From an uncultured Bacilli bacterium (GTDB lineage: Bacteria; Bacillota_I; Bacilli_A; RF39; UBA660), in NCBI GenBank assembly GCA_934168275.1, contig CAKPNA010000001.1:1-64000 (forward strand): 64,000 nt of DNA, given 5' to 3'. Position 1 is the first letter of the stretch; each line of letters opens with the position of its first letter. The notes below the pieces were generated by a model. The model saw only the letters and a program-made list of their open reading frames with translations. It searched no databases and had not been told where the DNA came from. Positions 1 to 7,578 of the stretch are shown in pieces. Made by a program: the position numbers and the translations under genes.

Positions 1-2
1 AC

Positions 3-31
3 AAAAAGAGAAAAATAATTTTCTCTTTTTA
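3..31. terminator. Bidirectional hairpin terminator
   Basis: An AAAAAGAGAAAA / TTTTCTCTTTTT inverted repeat with a 3-nt loop lies just past the 3' end of the minus-strand gene ending at 77. The AT-only stem with flanking T runs reads as a weak intrinsic terminator on either strand. Confidence 0.5.
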
Positions 32-76
32 ATAACCCTCTTTTTTATTAATGTCTACTATTTAGGGTTCACATCA

Positions 77-634
77 TTAAATTTTCCTTCTTTTTATTAA
101 TCTTCTACTAAGTTCTTCTTCTATTCTTTTATTAGTATCTATTAAATAGTCATCATTTATTACTTCTACACTAGTAGGAGTACTAACTAACTCTCTACTA
201 TCTCTTAACTTATCATTCTTTATTTTCTCTTTATCTAATTCCTCACTAATAATACCCTCTAATATTTTTAATCTATCATTATCTACCCTAATATTATGAC
301 CTGATATTGCCACAACACTCTCTACTAAAACAATTATTAATACTACCATAAAAGTATCCATATCAGTAATATTATGTGTTAAATACCCTGCTAAATAACA
401 TAACGAAGGTACACTAAATACAGCTGTTCCAATCATTGGTAATGACTTTTTAAGAAAATAAATCTTATTTCTTAAATCATCTTTCGTATCTTTAAGATAG
501 TTAGTTAGATATTCAATAATATTCTCACTAGTTAATTCCTCTTTAATAGTTATTGAGTTATCTCTTTCTAATAAATTAAACTTATCATCAATAACTACTA
601 CTTTATCTCCTAATAAAATATAGTTTTTATTCAA
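77..634 (-). CDS. Hypothetical membrane protein (185 aa), TTG start
   Basis: I do not recognise this protein. The N-terminal 60 residues are charged and soluble. Two hydrophobic segments follow at about residues 65-85 and 93-112, and the C-terminal third is highly charged and probably helical. The start is TTG at 634: it is preceded by AGGAGG with 8 nt spacing, and no ATG nearby has a comparable site. It is the last gene of the murD operon, 18 nt after murD, and a terminator follows, so it is co-transcribed with cell-wall synthesis. A role at the membrane can be inferred but nothing more specific. Confidence 0.7.
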   Translation of the reverse strand: MNKNYILLGDKVVVIDDKFNLLERDNSITIKEELTSENIIEYLTNYLKDTKDDLRNKIYFLKKSLPMIGTAVFSVPSLCYLAGYLTHNITDMDTFMVVLIIVLVESVVAISGHNIRVDNDRLKILEGIISEELDKEKIKNDKLRDSRELVSTPTSVEVINDDYLIDTNKRIEEELSRRLIKRRKI

Positions 635-652
635 AGAATATGCCTCCTATAA

Positions 653-1999
653 TTATAGTTTATTCACTAAATCTTTAAACTTTACACCTCTATCAGCAAA
701 ATTCTTAAACATGTCAAAACTTGCACTAGCTGGAGAAAATAATACTACTTCTCCCTCAGTAGCTACTTCATAAGCTTTATTTACTACTTCTTCTAAAGTA
801 CTTAGAACATAAATATCTATTCTAATCTTCATCTTTTGAGCTTGTTCCATAACTGCTTTATAAATCTTCTCTTTAGTAGCTCCAAATAGTATTACTTTAC
901 TGCATCTTTCAATAATAGGTATTGCTATTGGTGTATAATCTAAGTTCTTATCATAACCGCCGGCTATTAAAACAATATTTTCTGAATAAGCATATAGACC
1001 AGCAATAGTTCTCGTTGGAGAAGATGATACTGAATCATTATACCATTTTACCCCATTAATTTCTCTAACAAACTCTAATCTATGTTCTACTCCACTAAAC
1101 TTCTCTAAAGTAGGGATAGTCTTATCTAAATCTATTAAGTCAATAGTAGCACTCAATGCTGTTGCAATATTCATATAATTATGAAGTCCTCTAATATTTA
1201 ATCTACTAGTATCAATAATATTCTTATCTTGATACTTAATATAACCATCTTCAACATAGAAATAATTAGTCTTTGTCTTTGTTGAAAAATATCTTGTATG
1301 ACTACTAGTAAAATCTTTAGTTATTTCATTATCAATATTAACTACTAATATTCCATCTTCATTCTGATATTTATAAATATTCTTTTTAGCATCAATATAC
1401 TCATTATAATCTTTATGAATATCTAAGTGATTAGGAGATATATTAGTAATTACTGCGATATCTGGACTAACTGTCATCCCCATAAGTTGGAAACTAGATA
1501 ACTCTAATACTACTATATCATCTTTAGTAATATCTTTAATACTAGTAAATAAAGGCGTACCAATATTACCTCCTAAGAAAGTACGATATCCATTACACTT
1601 TAATATTTCATTAATTAAAGTAGTAGTAGTAGTCTTACCATCACTACCAGTAACCGCTATCTTCTTACATGGTGCTAACTTTAATACTTCTTCCACTTCT
1701 GTAGTAATATAACTACCTTCTTCTTTAGCACTCACTAATTCTTTTCTCGTAGGTAGACAACTAGGAGATCTAAATATTACATCATAACCATGTAACTTAT
1801 CCAAGCATCCTGCTCCTTCATATACCGTTATATTATATTTACTAGTATCATGTTCAATCTTCTTTTCACTAAATACTGTTATCTCACACTCTAAATCAGT
1901 TAAATAATCAAGTAATGGTAAATTACTAACCCCTAACCCAATAATAGCCACTTTCTTATTCTTTAAATAATTATTAAACTCTTCTAATTTTTTATTCAT
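653..1999 (-). CDS. murD: UDP-N-acetylmuramoyl-L-alanine:D-glutamate ligase
   Basis: This cytoplasmic Mur ligase adds D-glutamate to UDP-MurNAc-L-Ala in peptidoglycan synthesis. The 448 aa length is normal for MurD. The N-terminal Rossmann-like UDP-binding domain begins with VAIIGLGVSN. The ATP loop GSDGKTTTTT lies near residue 118, the central-domain motif NISPNHLDIH near 187, and the C-terminal ligase domain has HRLEFV and NDSVSSSPT near 305-325. The start ATG overlaps the end of the upstream PLP-lyase gene by 8 nt and has GGAGG 6 nt before it, which indicates translational coupling. The presence of murD shows that the organism makes peptidoglycan, unlike true Mycoplasma. Confidence 0.97.
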   Translation of the reverse strand: MNKKLEEFNNYLKNKKVAIIGLGVSNLPLLDYLTDLECEITVFSEKKIEHDTSKYNITVYEGAGCLDKLHGYDVIFRSPSCLPTRKELVSAKEEGSYITTEVEEVLKLAPCKKIAVTGSDGKTTTTTLINEILKCNGYRTFLGGNIGTPLFTSIKDITKDDIVVLELSSFQLMGMTVSPDIAVITNISPNHLDIHKDYNEYIDAKKNIYKYQNEDGILVVNIDNEITKDFTSSHTRYFSTKTKTNYFYVEDGYIKYQDKNIIDTSRLNIRGLHNYMNIATALSATIDLIDLDKTIPTLEKFSGVEHRLEFVREINGVKWYNDSVSSSPTRTIAGLYAYSENIVLIAGGYDKNLDYTPIAIPIIERCSKVILFGATKEKIYKAVMEQAQKMKIRIDIYVLSTLEEVVNKAYEVATEGEVVLFSPASASFDMFKNFADRGVKFKDLVNKL

Positions 2000-3227
2000 T
2001 ATTATCCTCCATTAATCTTTTAACAGCATTCATTACTGCTATTCTACCATATTCATAAGTAAGACTTCCTTGAAAATATGCAATATAAGGTTCTCTCAAC
2101 GGGCCATCAGCAGATAACTCTATTGATGAACCTTGCGTAAAACTACCAGAAGCCATTATTACTTCATCTTCATATCCTGGCATTGGTGATGGCATGGCTT
2201 TAACATAGGCATCTATTGCTGAAGACTCTTGAATACTCTGTACAAACTTAATTAACTTATCTCTATTTCTAAATATAATACTTAAAACTATATCTGCTCT
2301 TTTTTCATTATATTTAGGTTCTGTATCAATATTCATATCACTCAACACTTTACTTAATAAAGTAGCGGTCTTTACGCTTGCTGCTACCACACTAGGAGCC
2401 ATATATAATCCCTGTAAAAAGGCTTTATTAAGTCCTAAAGAAGGTCCTACCTCTTTACCTTGTGATGGAACAGTTAATCTCTCAGCTACTAGTTCTACTA
2501 AGTCTTTCTTACCAGCTATATAAGCCCCATTGGGTGCTATTCCACCACCTAAGTTCTTAATTAAACTACCTACCATAATATCCGCTCCAACTTCAGTAGG
2601 CTCTTGATAATCAACAAATTCACAATAACAATTATCTATCATTATTATAACATTACTATCTACTTCTTTAATCTTCTTAATAATATCTCTAATCTTATCA
2701 ATACCAATACTCTTTCTAGTTGAATATCCTTTACTTCTTTGAATAGTTATTACCTTTATCTTATTATTCTTAATAGTATCTAATATCTTATCTGTATCAA
2801 ACTCATTATCTATTAAATCTATTTGTCTATATTCAATACCAAAACTCTTTAATGAAGAAGGATTATCTTTAATACCAATAACACTATCTAAAGTATCATA
2901 TGGTTTACCACTTATTGATAATAATATATCTTTCGGACGTAATAATCCAAATAGGCATACTGTTAAAGCATGCGTACCTGATATAAACTGACTTCTTACT
3001 AAAGCATCTTCACACTTAAATACATCCGCAAACACTTTCTCAATAATATCTCTACCTTCATCATTATATCCATACCCTGTTGTACTATTAAAATGTGATT
3101 CACTTACCTGATTCTTATGAAAAGCCTCTAATACTTTCTTACTATTATATCGACATATCTTATCTATTTCTTTATATATACCTGTAAGTTCTAACTCATT
3201 CTTCTCAATTAGTTCTTCTATATTCAT
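1992..3227 (-). CDS. PLP-dependent methionine gamma-lyase-like protein (YnbB/aluminium-resistance family)
   Basis: This is a 411-aa fold-type I PLP enzyme of the group annotated as 'aluminium resistance protein' or methionine gamma-lyase family (B. subtilis YnbB). The substrate is not established for this group. Visible features are the substrate/cofactor loop RSQFISGTHAL near residue 78, the MIDNCYCEF aspartate motif near 196, and the Schiff-base lysine in GSLIKNLGGG near 221. The C-terminal half is the usual small domain. The start codon overlaps the TAA of the upstream reductase gene (TAATG), so the two are translationally coupled. I am confident of the family, not of the reaction. Confidence 0.85.
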   Translation of the reverse strand: MNIEELIEKNELELTGIYKEIDKICRYNSKKVLEAFHKNQVSESHFNSTTGYGYNDEGRDIIEKVFADVFKCEDALVRSQFISGTHALTVCLFGLLRPKDILLSISGKPYDTLDSVIGIKDNPSSLKSFGIEYRQIDLIDNEFDTDKILDTIKNNKIKVITIQRSKGYSTRKSIGIDKIRDIIKKIKEVDSNVIIMIDNCYCEFVDYQEPTEVGADIMVGSLIKNLGGGIAPNGAYIAGKKDLVELVAERLTVPSQGKEVGPSLGLNKAFLQGLYMAPSVVAASVKTATLLSKVLSDMNIDTEPKYNEKRADIVLSIIFRNRDKLIKFVQSIQESSAIDAYVKAMPSPMPGYEDEVIMASGSFTQGSSIELSADGPLREPYIAYFQGSLTYEYGRIAVMNAVKRLMEDNNE

Positions 3228-3967
3228 TAATTAACTCTACCTCCATCTACTTTAATAATACTATTATTAATATAACTTGCTTCATCTGTTGCTAAAAAGT
3301 AAATAACATTAGCTATTTCTTCCGGTTCAGCAAATCTATTTAACATTATTCTTTTATTTTCTTCTTCTATATAAGAACTATCTAAATCTTTATTCATATC
3401 AGTATTTACCCATCCCGGGCAAACACAATTAACTCTAACATATGGTTTTAAATACTCTGCTAAATTATGTGTTAAAGATATAACACCAGCTTTTGAAGCA
3501 TCATACTCTAAACTCTCTACATACATTGAATCTATTCCATTAGTAGAAGATACATTAATAATAATACCACTTCTATTATCTTTCATATATTTACTAACTT
3601 CTTTACTAACTAAAAATGTTCCAACTAAATTAGTATTTAATATCTCATTAAAAGAATTACTATCTTTACAAGTAAAATCACTATCAATAGCTATACTAGC
3701 ATTATTAACTAAAACATCAATATTACCAAATTTACTAATAACTTTATCTACCATATCTTTAACTTCTACTTCATTACTAATATTAGCTTTCACTATCATA
3801 ACTTCTATTCCATAAGTACTAACTAAATAGTCTCCTAACTCTCTAGCCTTATCATAAGAATTATTATAGTTAATTACTACATTATAATTATTTTGAGCAT
3901 ACTTAATCACCGTACTTCTCCCAATACCACGAGAAGCTCCTGTTATTAAAACTACTTTTCTATTCAT
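3227..3967 (-). CDS. Short-chain dehydrogenase/reductase (FabG/YmfI type)
   Basis: This is a classical SDR of about 246 aa. The NAD(P) motif TGASRGIGR is near residue 9, NNAS is near 88, a catalytic Ser is in INVSS, and YDASK supplies Tyr/Lys near 156-160. The C-terminal IIKVDGG ending is typical of FabG-like proteins. Possible roles are 3-oxoacyl-ACP reductase or the EF-P 5-aminopentanone reductase YmfI, and sequence alone does not separate them. I place the start at the ATG at 3967, because the upstream GTG codons lie inside the ribosome site GGTGA. It is the first gene of the operon leading to murD. Confidence 0.85.
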   Translation of the reverse strand: MNRKVVLITGASRGIGRSTVIKYAQNNYNVVINYNNSYDKARELGDYLVSTYGIEVMIVKANISNEVEVKDMVDKVISKFGNIDVLVNNASIAIDSDFTCKDSNSFNEILNTNLVGTFLVSKEVSKYMKDNRSGIIINVSSTNGIDSMYVESLEYDASKAGVISLTHNLAEYLKPYVRVNCVCPGWVNTDMNKDLDSSYIEEENKRIMLNRFAEPEEIANVIYFLATDEASYINNSIIKVDGGRVN

Positions 3968-3985
3968 ATACTTCACCACATCACC

Positions 3986-3994
3986 ATTATACCA
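3986..3994 (-). promoter_or_regulatory. Extended -10 promoter of the SDR-murD operon
   Basis: On the minus strand TGGTATAAT lies about 20 nt upstream of the reductase start. It is an extended -10 element (TGN-TATAAT) with only a poor -35. The same promoter style recurs across the window. Confidence 0.6.
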
Positions 3995-4008
3995 TAGATT
4001 ATTATCTT

Positions 4009-4299
4009 TTACTTACTTAAATTATTAATTTGTCTAACTAACTCCTCATTTGCTTTCCTTAGTAATCTTATTGTATCTTCTTTAGAATAATTATTATTAC
4101 TACTAGGCACTCTTTTATTCCAATCATTATTAAAATGAAAACCACTATTTGTACTAAGAGTCTGCCCAATTAACATAAAAAATCCCCCTAAAGCATTCTG
4201 CTCTGTTGAAGACAAATCATCTACTAAAGCATACCCTATCAAGAATGCTGTTAAAGTAAGTAATCTAGAGTTCTCTCTATTTTCTATTCTTGAGTTCAT
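4009..4299 (-). CDS. Hypothetical protein (96 aa)
   Basis: I do not recognise this small protein. It has a hydrophobic stretch at about residues 13-28 and a second weak one around 38-50, then a polar Asn/Ser-rich linker, and a basic helical tail starting near residue 73. The ATG at 4299 has no clear ribosome site; AT-rich sequence and a TATA-like box lie directly upstream, so a short-leader or leaderless mRNA is possible. It lies between the surface-protein gene and the murD operon promoter and is probably a single transcription unit. Confidence 0.5.
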   Translation of the reverse strand: MNSRIENRENSRLLTLTAFLIGYALVDDLSSTEQNALGGFFMLIGQTLSTNSGFHFNNDWNKRVPSSNNNYSKEDTIRLLRKANEELVRQINNLSK

Positions 4300-4343
4300 A
4301 TCTATATAAATATATGCTAAGTAAGTATTAAAAATATATAAAC

Positions 4344-4377
4344 AAAATCAGGTAAAGTATACTTTCTACCTGATTTT
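4344..4377. terminator. Bidirectional terminator after surface protein A
   Basis: A perfect 11-bp inverted repeat (AAAATCAGGTA / TACCTGATTTT) with a 12-nt loop is flanked by A and T runs on both sides. On the minus strand it would end the surface-protein transcript ahead of the 96-aa gene. Confidence 0.65.
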
Positions 4378-4401
4378 ATAGGTTCTATAATATTTATATT
4401 A

Positions 4402-4423
4402 CCGGCTCCTATTCAGTCGCCGG
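4402..4423. repeat. GC-rich inverted repeat in the 3' region of surface gene A
   Basis: CCGGC and GCCGG flank a 12-nt loop. This is a local GC-rich island in very AT-rich sequence, with no T run on either side, so it is not a standard terminator. Confidence 0.45.
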
Positions 4424-4486
4424 ACTTATATTTTAGATTATCTCTTTGTTAAAAATTACCTTTAACTCAAGATTATCTTTTTTATT

Positions 4487-4510
4487 GGCCTTGAAAGGGT
4501 TTTCAAGGCC
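4487..4510. repeat. Stable 10-bp hairpin in the 3' UTR of surface gene A
   Basis: GGCCTTGAAA / TTTCAAGGCC form a perfect 10-bp stem with a 4-nt loop about 50 nt after the stop codon of the surface protein. No U run follows on the minus strand (an A run follows instead), so mRNA 3'-end stabilisation or processing is more likely than termination. Confidence 0.5.
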
Positions 4511-4557
4511 ATTCATTCAAGCCAGACGTAGGGGATAGAACTAATTTTCTTCCAAGT

Positions 4558-6468
4558 CTATCCAATCACAAACGGATCTGTAGCAGTGCCTGATCCTCCT
4601 GTCATCGCTATCCCCGGTTGAAGTGAAATGGAAGGCCGAATATTTCCACCAAACTTGTAGAACTTACCTTCAAAGGCCCCATTGCCTGTCATATTGAGCA
4701 TCTGTGGGCCCCAACTTTCTCCCGGACTCAAGTTAGCCGGAGTAAGAGAAAAATAGCCAAATCCACCATTGTATAAGTAAAATGAACTATTGCCGTTAGC
4801 AATGGTATTATTATACTTTCCTCCGGCATATGCCATTTCATCGGCAGTTATTAATCCAACTGGATATGTTAAATCTCCATTGCCATTACTTGTACTTACC
4901 GTAAATTTATCTCTCACACTTTGGCATTTTAATGTTGGTGTGTTTTTCATAAGTAATCTATCAATTGCTTCAAAACCCTTATTTGAACCATCTTTTATAT
5001 AACTACGATCATTGCACCATACCGTATCTTCTAATTGTGATGTATAATTTGTCATGTTGGCTTCATACCAATTATCTATTGTAGTTTTTATTATTGAATC
5101 ATTAGTGTTTGCTGTATCATCGAAACTATTTCCATACATATATCCTAAATATTTATCATTCGTTAAAGATAAAGATAAATCCCATCCTATACTACCTATT
5201 GTAGAATTGCGACCTGTATTATTACAAGATTTAATTAATTCTCCAACTTCTTTACCAATATTAAATGTCACAGTATCATCGTTTCTTGAACTCATGCTAT
5301 CTTTTTTATACTCAACTTTTATTACATCTGATGTTGTTAAACCTGTTAAAGTTATTGTACCAGTTTCTGTTCCACTATGTTCTCCTAACTTAGTATCATT
5401 TTTATAAAATAATGCTTTATCATTAATATCTTCAGAAGACATAGTATAAGATAACACATAATTTCCAGCAGTATTAACTGAAAAAGTTATTGTACCCGTT
5501 GCACTATGAGTCTTATTAGTACTTACCCATGTTTTAGTAGTACTATCAAATGTATATGGGTAAGTGGCATCATTAATTACATTTATATAAGAACTTTCTT
5601 CTATAGGAACAGTTGCTTCATGAACATCATTTTGCACTCCGTCATATATTAACTTGACTCCACCTGTTTCGGTTGTTCTTACTATTCGCCAACAGAAATT
5701 AGCAAATAGTACATGATTGTCGACATTCCCACGATAATAATATACAGGAATACCACTATCTGCATCCTTAGTCATATATATACCATTGTTATTATCCTGT
5801 GCAGATGTTAGACTAAAATCAATAGTTGTTGTTTTATCAGCACTACTTTCTATTTCATAATATAAAGTTCCTGGATCTCCTAGTGATATATTAGCTTCAG
5901 TTGTTAAACTAGGATTATTACTTGATGTTCCTTTCATATTAACTGATATACTACCTGATAAATTTTGGGTTTCCTTTTCATCTAACCAGATATATAGATA
6001 ATATGTTTTAGTATAATTATTACTTGTTTGTGTGATATTATCATAATCATTCTTTACTATCCATATATCACTACCTACAGTAGCATTACTAAAATTACCA
6101 TTAGCAACTAATCCATCAGTACAACTATCAGATGATGTTGTTAAAGTATACTTCATTGTCGTTCTTTTTAAACTATCCGATAATGTTGCAATATTCATTC
6201 CTATACTAAAAGATACTTTACCGCCTGATGTATTATTAGATGTTGCAACTATCTTTTTCTTAATGGCATAACTACTAGTACATTTAGCAGGCATAAAAGA
6301 GACATTAGTATTACCACCACCATCAATAGTCATCATTAAATTACCTGCTCTAATTTGGGTAACATTAGTGGCTACTGCACTTGCCGTATAATAAGCAAAT
6401 GTTCCTCCAATTCCTAGTATTACTATCGATAAGATAGTTAAAATAATAAATAATTTTTTCCTTTCCAT
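4558..6468 (-). CDS. Surface protein A, SipW/TasA-type signal peptide (636 aa)
   Basis: The N-terminus has a charged start, then ILSIVILGIGGTFAYYTASA, the pattern of SipW-processed camelysin/TasA-like exported proteins. The mature part begins with an all-beta region (about residues 35-205), followed by a domain containing YYYRGNVDNHVLFANFCWR and PVGLITADEMAYAGG, which is shared with surface protein B at 57893-59383. Compared with B it carries an extra block of about 135 residues (about 278-412) that looks like a carbohydrate-binding beta-sandwich. It has no sortase motif and no C-terminal membrane segment, so it is probably secreted or part of a fibre. It is preceded by the poly-G leader and attenuator described separately. 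Its function is unknown; a surface-exposed adhesin or fibre protein is inferred. Confidence 0.85.
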   Translation of the reverse strand: MERKKLFIILTILSIVILGIGGTFAYYTASAVATNVTQIRAGNLMMTIDGGGNTNVSFMPAKCTSSYAIKKKIVATSNNTSGGKVSFSIGMNIATLSDSLKRTTMKYTLTTSSDSCTDGLVANGNFSNATVGSDIWIVKNDYDNITQTSNNYTKTYYLYIWLDEKETQNLSGSISVNMKGTSSNNPSLTTEANISLGDPGTLYYEIESSADKTTTIDFSLTSAQDNNNGIYMTKDADSGIPVYYYRGNVDNHVLFANFCWRIVRTTETGGVKLIYDGVQNDVHEATVPIEESSYINVINDATYPYTFDSTTKTWVSTNKTHSATGTITFSVNTAGNYVLSYTMSSEDINDKALFYKNDTKLGEHSGTETGTITLTGLTTSDVIKVEYKKDSMSSRNDDTVTFNIGKEVGELIKSCNNTGRNSTIGSIGWDLSLSLTNDKYLGYMYGNSFDDTANTNDSIIKTTIDNWYEANMTNYTSQLEDTVWCNDRSYIKDGSNKGFEAIDRLLMKNTPTLKCQSVRDKFTVSTSNGNGDLTYPVGLITADEMAYAGGKYNNTIANGNSSFYLYNGGFGYFSLTPANLSPGESWGPQMLNMTGNGAFEGKFYKFGGNIRPSISLQPGIAMTGGSGTATDPFVIG

Positions 6469-6510
6469 AAACGTACAAACCCTTTCTTGTCTCGTAAGAA
6501 TACACCCAAT

Positions 6511-6562
6511 AAAAAACTACGATAAAAAGAGTCTAATTGCTTAAACTCTCTATATCGTAGTT
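6511..6562 (-). terminator. Leader terminator (attenuator) upstream of surface protein A
   Basis: On the minus strand AACTACGATA pairs with TATCGTAGTT, and the stem continues with AGAGAGT / ACTCTTT. The loop contains a TAG, and TTTT follows directly. It has all the hallmarks of an intrinsic terminator, but it lies between the promoter and the structural gene, about 45 nt before its start codon. That position makes it an attenuator. An almost identical element precedes surface protein B, with a G-U pair and other changes that keep the stem paired. Confidence 0.85.
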
Positions 6563-6590
6563 ATTATTATCTTTTAAACAAACAATTGTA

Positions 6591-6650
6591 TTATTTGCCC
6601 CCCCCCCCAAGTAAACTTAGAGTTAACACACTTTTATTAATCTTAACCAT
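6591..6650 (-). CDS. Leader peptide ORF with G11 tract (surface protein A)
   Basis: This 19-codon ORF (peptide MVKINKSVLTLSLLGGGGK) starts at the ATG at 6650. AGAAAGGAG lies about 9 nt upstream, a better ribosome site than that of many genes here. Codons 15-18 are formed by 11 consecutive G plus one C. With G11 the frame closes at TAA (6591-6593), about 30 nt before the attenuator stem. With G10 or G13 the frame would stay open through the 5' arm and stop at TAG in the terminator loop (6533-6535). With G12 it would stop about 12 nt before the stem. It has no similarity to known leader peptides that I can see. Confidence 0.75.
   Translation of the reverse strand: MVKINKSVLTLSLLGGGGK
6598..6608 (-). 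repeat. Homopolymeric G11 tract (contingency locus)
   Basis: Eleven uninterrupted C on the plus strand (G on the coding strand) lie inside the leader ORF. In a genome this AT-rich such a run is very unlikely by chance, and the only other one in the window is at the equivalent place in the leader of surface protein B. Mononucleotide G/C tracts of this length are typical sites of slipped-strand phase variation. Confidence 0.85.
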
Positions 6651-6670
6651 AAATTTTAACTCCTTTCTAG

Positions 6671-6684
6671 CGAACATTTGTTCT
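6671..6684. promoter_or_regulatory. SOS-box-like site in the leader of surface protein A
   Basis: CGAACATTTGTTCT closely matches the Gram-positive LexA/DinR consensus CGAACNNNNGTTCG. It lies about 40-55 nt downstream of the predicted transcription start and just upstream of the leader-peptide ribosome site. The surface protein B leader lacks it. The lexA upstream region of this window has related boxes (CAAACATTTG). Confidence 0.4.
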
Positions 6685-6731
6685 TTACCTGATGGAAATA
6701 CCTCGTTTGTTTATTTTCTCACCCTAAATTA

Positions 6732-6760
6732 ATTCTACCACAAATAATTACTACATGCAA
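6732..6760 (-). promoter_or_regulatory. Promoter of the surface protein A leader
   Basis: TTGCAT, a 17-nt spacer and TAGAAT on the minus strand, with the extended -10 TGG. This is a strong sigma-A-type promoter about 80 nt upstream of the leader ORF. The same arrangement is found before surface protein B. Confidence 0.75.
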
Positions 6761-6791
6761 CCACAATTTCAAAAAAAGCGAGATACCCCGC

Positions 6792-7250
6792 TTATTTTTT
6801 ATCAGTTGAACCAAATCCTCCAACACGTACTCCTGTTGCCTTATCATCATCGGTCATTAGGTACTTCATAAATATTACTTGGCCAATAATATCTCCTTTT
6901 TTAACTTCTAAATCATGATCTAAGAAATTAAAGTATTGGAAATAAAAGTGTCCATCATTATCAATATTATTATAGTAATCAGAATCAACTATTCCGATAC
7001 TATTTGCCATCACAAAGCCTTTTTTAGGACCACTACTACGATTAGCTAGCATATACCATTCATCATCCATACAATATGCTTTTAACCCCGTTGGAATTAA
7101 TGTTGGTTTCATTCCCGGTTCATATGCAGGAATAATAATATCTTCAGCTGCTTCAACATCATATGCTGCTGAATGAGCCGTCTTTCTAACCGGAAGATGA
7201 ATATCTTTATCTTCCCAACCCTTTGCTACTTCAAAACCTCTACATCTCAT
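6792..7250 (-). CDS. dut: dUTP diphosphatase (dUTPase)
   Basis: This enzyme hydrolyses dUTP to dUMP, keeping uracil out of DNA and feeding dTMP synthesis. At 152 aa it is the trimeric type. The five dUTPase motifs are visible: SAAYDV (1), NRSSG (2), GIVDSDYYN (3), GDIIGQVIF (4) and the C-terminal RVGGFGSTDKK (5), which closes over the nucleotide. The start ATG overlaps the TGA of the upstream gene (ATGA), indicating translational coupling. It is grouped with nrdD/nrdG in a deoxynucleotide operon. Confidence 0.95.
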   Translation of the reverse strand: MRCRGFEVAKGWEDKDIHLPVRKTAHSAAYDVEAAEDIIIPAYEPGMKPTLIPTGLKAYCMDDEWYMLANRSSGPKKGFVMANSIGIVDSDYYNNIDNDGHFYFQYFNFLDHDLEVKKGDIIGQVIFMKYLMTDDDKATGVRVGGFGSTDKK

Positions 7251-7567
7251 AACTTCTTAGTTTCTCCTTTACTATAATATAAAATTCTTTTGTTTAATAA
7301 TTTAGCATATTCTATCTGATTCTTAGTTGAAGAACCAACATATTTATCTTTATCAATAACTAATACTAAATCACTCTGTCTAATCTTTTCTCTTTGGACA
7401 TAATCTAGCATAACTTTATTCTCAACACCACACGAAGGGACATCTCCTGTTTGATTATAAACTAGCGGAGACAATACAATATAACCCTTCATTGATAATG
7501 AAACTTCTAATTCTCTAAAAATACTTTCAAATCTTGTACTTCCTATTAAACAAATATTTGTATGCAT
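7247..7567 (-). CDS. Nucleoside 2-deoxyribosyltransferase-like protein (106 aa)
   Basis: This small Rossmann-like protein has ICLIGSTRF at the N-terminus and SDLVLVIDKDKYVGSST near residue 64, the pattern of nucleoside 2-deoxyribosyltransferase/DUF4406-type folds. In that superfamily the Asp and Glu residues act on N-glycosidic bonds of deoxynucleosides or on nucleotides. The context fits: it overlaps dut by 4 nt and lies 11 nt after nrdG. Its substrate cannot be told from the sequence. Confidence 0.6.
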   Translation of the reverse strand: MHTNICLIGSTRFESIFRELEVSLSMKGYIVLSPLVYNQTGDVPSCGVENKVMLDYVQREKIRQSDLVLVIDKDKYVGSSTKNQIEYAKLLNKRILYYSKGETKKL

Positions 7568-7578
7568 ATTATCACATC

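Noticed and set aside
4790..5407. Plus-strand ORFs inside surface gene A (and similar ones in surface gene B, the ABC genes and the Asn-rich genes)
   Set aside because: They lie wholly antisense to well-supported genes, lack ribosome sites and give hydrophobic low-complexity translations typical of shadows of AT-rich or repeat-rich coding sequence.
6511..6562. Hairpin as the terminator of a gene upstream of surface protein A
   Set aside because: No gene other than the short leader ORF lies between the promoter at 6732-6760 and the hairpin, so it acts within the leader of the surface gene.
6598..6608. The C11 run as a sequencing or assembly artefact
   Set aside because: It occurs twice at the same position of two diverged leaders with different flanking bases. 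The length may be misread by a base, but the tract itself is real.
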